A DNA stretch of 64,000 nt from Saccharopolyspora galaxeae. GTDB taxonomy: Bacteria; Actinomycetota; Actinomycetes; Mycobacteriales; Pseudonocardiaceae. The stretch covers positions 124,001 through 188,000 of the forward strand of contig NZ_JADDUE010000011.1 of the NCBI RefSeq assembly GCF_016526145.1. Reading direction: 5' to 3'. The notes beneath the pieces are model-generated. The model saw only the letters and a program-made list of their open reading frames with translations, made no database searches and had not been told where the DNA came from. Positions 62,264-64,000 of the stretch are shown piece by piece (within the stretch, counting starts at the first letter, position 1; every line of letters begins with the position of its first letter). Position numbers and translations under genes: made by a program.

Positions 62264-63871
62264 TCAGTTCACGCAGGTGAGGCCGCCCGCGTTGAGGGCA
62301 TCGGGCGGGACCGGCTGTGCTGGGCCGGTCGGATCGGGGCTGGTCGGATCGGGGCTCGTCGGCTCGGTCCCGGCGCTCGTCGCTTCGGTCTGCGGCTGCG
62401 GCGCGGAGGTTTCGCCGGTGGACTGCTGCGAGTCGCTCGTCTCCGGTTCGGCTGAGTACTCCGACGTCGTCCGGGGCGTCGTCCGGCCGGTCGCCGTGCT
62501 CACCGGGTGCTCGCTGGTCGCGGGGGCGCGTCCGGTGGTTTCGCCGGTTCCGGTCTCGGCCGATCCGGTTTCGGCGGTGCCCGGTGCGCCAGTGCTGGGC
62601 GATCCGGTTCCGGTTTCGGCGGTGCCCTGCTCGCCGGTTTGCGTCTCGCGACCGCCGGTCTCACCGGTCGTGGGCGCACTGCCCTCGCCGGTTTCGGGAG
62701 TACTCGCGCCTTCGCCGGTGGTCTCGGCGGCGCCGGTGGGGGCCTCTCCCGTTTCCTGCGCCGTCTCTCCCGTTTCCTGGCCGGACTCCCCTGTTTCCTG
62801 CGCGGGCGCCGGCCTGCCGTGCGCCGCGTGGTGCACGGCGCGGCTCACCTCCAGCGGATCCACCCGCACCGCCTCCCCGTCCGGGGTGTCGTAGGCGGCG
62901 TCCTGGATCGGGATCGTGGAGAACGCCACGTCCCCGGCCGCGAGCCCTTGCATCCGCTGCGCGAACGCGAGCAGGTCCCAGTCCCGGTCCAGCACGATCG
63001 AACGCCGCGCCGAGTCGATCAGCCCGCCGAGCTTGGCGGGCTGGGCCAGCAACCCACCGGAGGTCGCGGTGCGCACGAACCCGGCGAGGAACGCCTGCTG
63101 GCGCACCATCCGGTCCAGGTCGCCACGAGGCAGTCCGTGCCGCTGCCGCACGAACGACAGCGCCTGCGCACCCGAGATCAGCTGGTGCCCGGCGCGGAAG
63201 TCGGCACCGGAGTACGGGTCGTGCACGGCCTCGCGCAGGCACACCGGCACGCCGCCGATCGCCTCGGTGAGCTGGGCGAAGCCGAGCAGGTTCACTTCGG
63301 CGTAGTGGTCGACCTGCACGCCGGTCAACTGCTGCACGGTGTCGGTGAGGGTCCTGCGGCCTGCGTCGGCGGCCCGCCGCTCCCGCTCAGCGGGATCGGC
63401 GACACCGGTGAGCGCCTCCGCGGCCTGGCTCTTGCCGCGCCCGTACGCCGAATTGATCTTGTGCTCGCCGTGGCCGGGGATGCTGGTGTAGGTGTCGCGC
63501 GGCAGCGACATGGCGGTGGCACCCGCGCCGTTCGACGGGATGTGCACCAGCATCAGCGTGTCGGTGAGGTTCGCCGGGTTGTCGCCCGCGCGCAGCCGCC
63601 GCAGCACGTCGTCCGGCAGCGGCCTGCCCTGCGAGTCGGTGCGGCTGTCCAGCCCGACCAGCAGGATGTCGGTGGCCCCGTCGGCGGCCGCGCCGTCGGT
63701 GGCGGAACTGGTGCTCAGCGCCCAGCGCAGTTCGCCGTAGTTCGCCCATCCGTACCCGGTGACCGCCAGCACCAGCACCGACAGCAACGCGAAACCAACC
63801 CGACCGGCGATCACGGCACGTGATCGGCGCGGCAGCTGCGGTGCGTCGTAATCGCGCGGATCCTCCGCCAC
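62264..63871 (-). CDS. LytR-CpsA-Psr family protein with Thr/Glu/Gly-rich repeat tail
   Basis: A 535-residue membrane protein. One N-terminal helix (AGRVGFALLSVLVLAVTGYGW) is followed by the LCP domain (about 68-330), with ILLVGLDSRTDSQ, NLTDTLMLVHI, MSLPRDTYTSIPGHG and ISGAQALSFVRQRHG. All lipid-phosphate-binding Arg and Asp motifs are intact. From about residue 355 comes a 180-residue tail of QETGE, STGA and TSPDP-type repeats, ending GGLTCVN. This low-complexity tail would extend through the wall. It is a second LCP paralogue in the window (the other is at 4496-5608) and lies convergent with acnA. The remaining 63872-64000 shows no gene. Confidence 0.9.
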   Translation of the reverse strand: MAEDPRDYDAPQLPRRSRAVIAGRVGFALLSVLVLAVTGYGWANYGELRWALSTSSATDGAAADGATDILLVGLDSRTDSQGRPLPDDVLRRLRAGDNPANLTDTLMLVHIPSNGAGATAMSLPRDTYTSIPGHGEHKINSAYGRGKSQAAEALTGVADPAERERRAADAGRRTLTDTVQQLTGVQVDHYAEVNLLGFAQLTEAIGGVPVCLREAVHDPYSGADFRAGHQLISGAQALSFVRQRHGLPRGDLDRMVRQQAFLAGFVRTATSGGLLAQPAKLGGLIDSARRSIVLDRDWDLLAFAQRMQGLAAGDVAFSTIPIQDAAYDTPDGEAVRVDPLEVSRAVHHAAHGRPAPAQETGESGQETGETAQETGEAPTGAAETTGEGASTPETGEGSAPTTGETGGRETQTGEQGTAETGTGSPSTGAPGTAETGSAETGTGETTGRAPATSEHPVSTATGRTTPRTTSEYSAEPETSDSQQSTGETSAPQPQTEATSAGTEPTSPDPTSPDPTGPAQPVPPDALNAGGLTCVN

Positions 63872-64000
63872 GATTCACCCCCTAGACCCCGGTGACCGCT
63901 GGTGAGACTAGCCGCGACTGCTCCGTTCAGCCGTGTGCCGCCGGCGTCCGCGATGCCGGTCATCGGGTCGAATTCGGGACGATCGGCGGCGTGCGGTCAC

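Overview
The window is 64 kb of very G+C-rich actinobacterial chromosome. GTG starts are common, strong AGGAGG-type ribosome sites are frequent, and many genes overlap by ATGA or GTGA. Gene content is that of a Pseudonocardiales chromosome, and a Saccharopolyspora-like organism is my best guess by inference. I see no phage, insertion sequence, CRISPR, tRNA or rRNA, so this is a chromosomal core and near-core region rather than an island.

Layout. (1) 1-5.6 kb: envelope and miscellaneous genes (truncated GNAT acetyltransferase, phosphoribosyltransferase, ABC-class ATPase, secreted GH25 muramidase, LytR-CpsA-Psr protein). (2) 5.9-15.8 kb: a catabolic block with GABA aminotransferase, succinate-semialdehyde dehydrogenase, a glycerol-dehydrogenase-like enzyme, a GntR/FCD repressor, two Asp/Glu-racemase-superfamily enzymes, a DUF3830 protein, a D-2-hydroxyacid dehydrogenase and an amidase. 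Three near-identical palindromes (core ATTGT-N2-ACAAT) sit in three promoter regions of this block, so it looks like one locally controlled regulon. Its substrate is unknown, and this is the best candidate here for an undescribed pathway. (3) 15.8-21.8 kb: YeiH-type exporter with divergent LysR regulator, an aldehyde dehydrogenase homologue lacking two catalytic residues, and an MFS transporter with divergent GntR regulator. (4) 22-41.2 kb: a counterpart of the mycobacterial ripA-moxR1-fabG1-inhA-hemZ-NfeD-SPFH neighbourhood. It is interrupted by an FAD/Fe-S D-lactate-type dehydrogenase, an MgtC protein, a methyltransferase, a MerR-PP2C fusion and mobA. (5) 41.5-51 kb: sirtuin, then a tightly coupled nitrate assimilation operon (narK, nasA, an NAD(P)H/FAD electron-transfer protein, nirB, nirD, sirohydrochlorin chelatase). 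(6) 51-58.9 kb: a low-complexity membrane protein, a giant CtpI-like P-type ATPase with a degenerate first half, a 38-residue membrane peptide gene, an EamA transporter and an aquaglyceroporin. (7) 59-64 kb: aconitase with an AcnR-type operator in its promoter, then a second LCP protein with a long Thr/Glu/Gly tail.

The parts connect sensibly. MobA supplies the guanine-dinucleotide cofactor for NasA, and the sirohydrochlorin chelatase supplies siroheme for NirB. FabG and InhA provide the reductive steps of long-chain fatty acid elongation. The NlpC/P60, GH25 and LCP proteins remodel the wall. The GABA branch feeds succinate into the TCA cycle. Start codons were chosen from ribosome-binding sites where these were visible. 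All functional calls come from reading motifs, not from searches.
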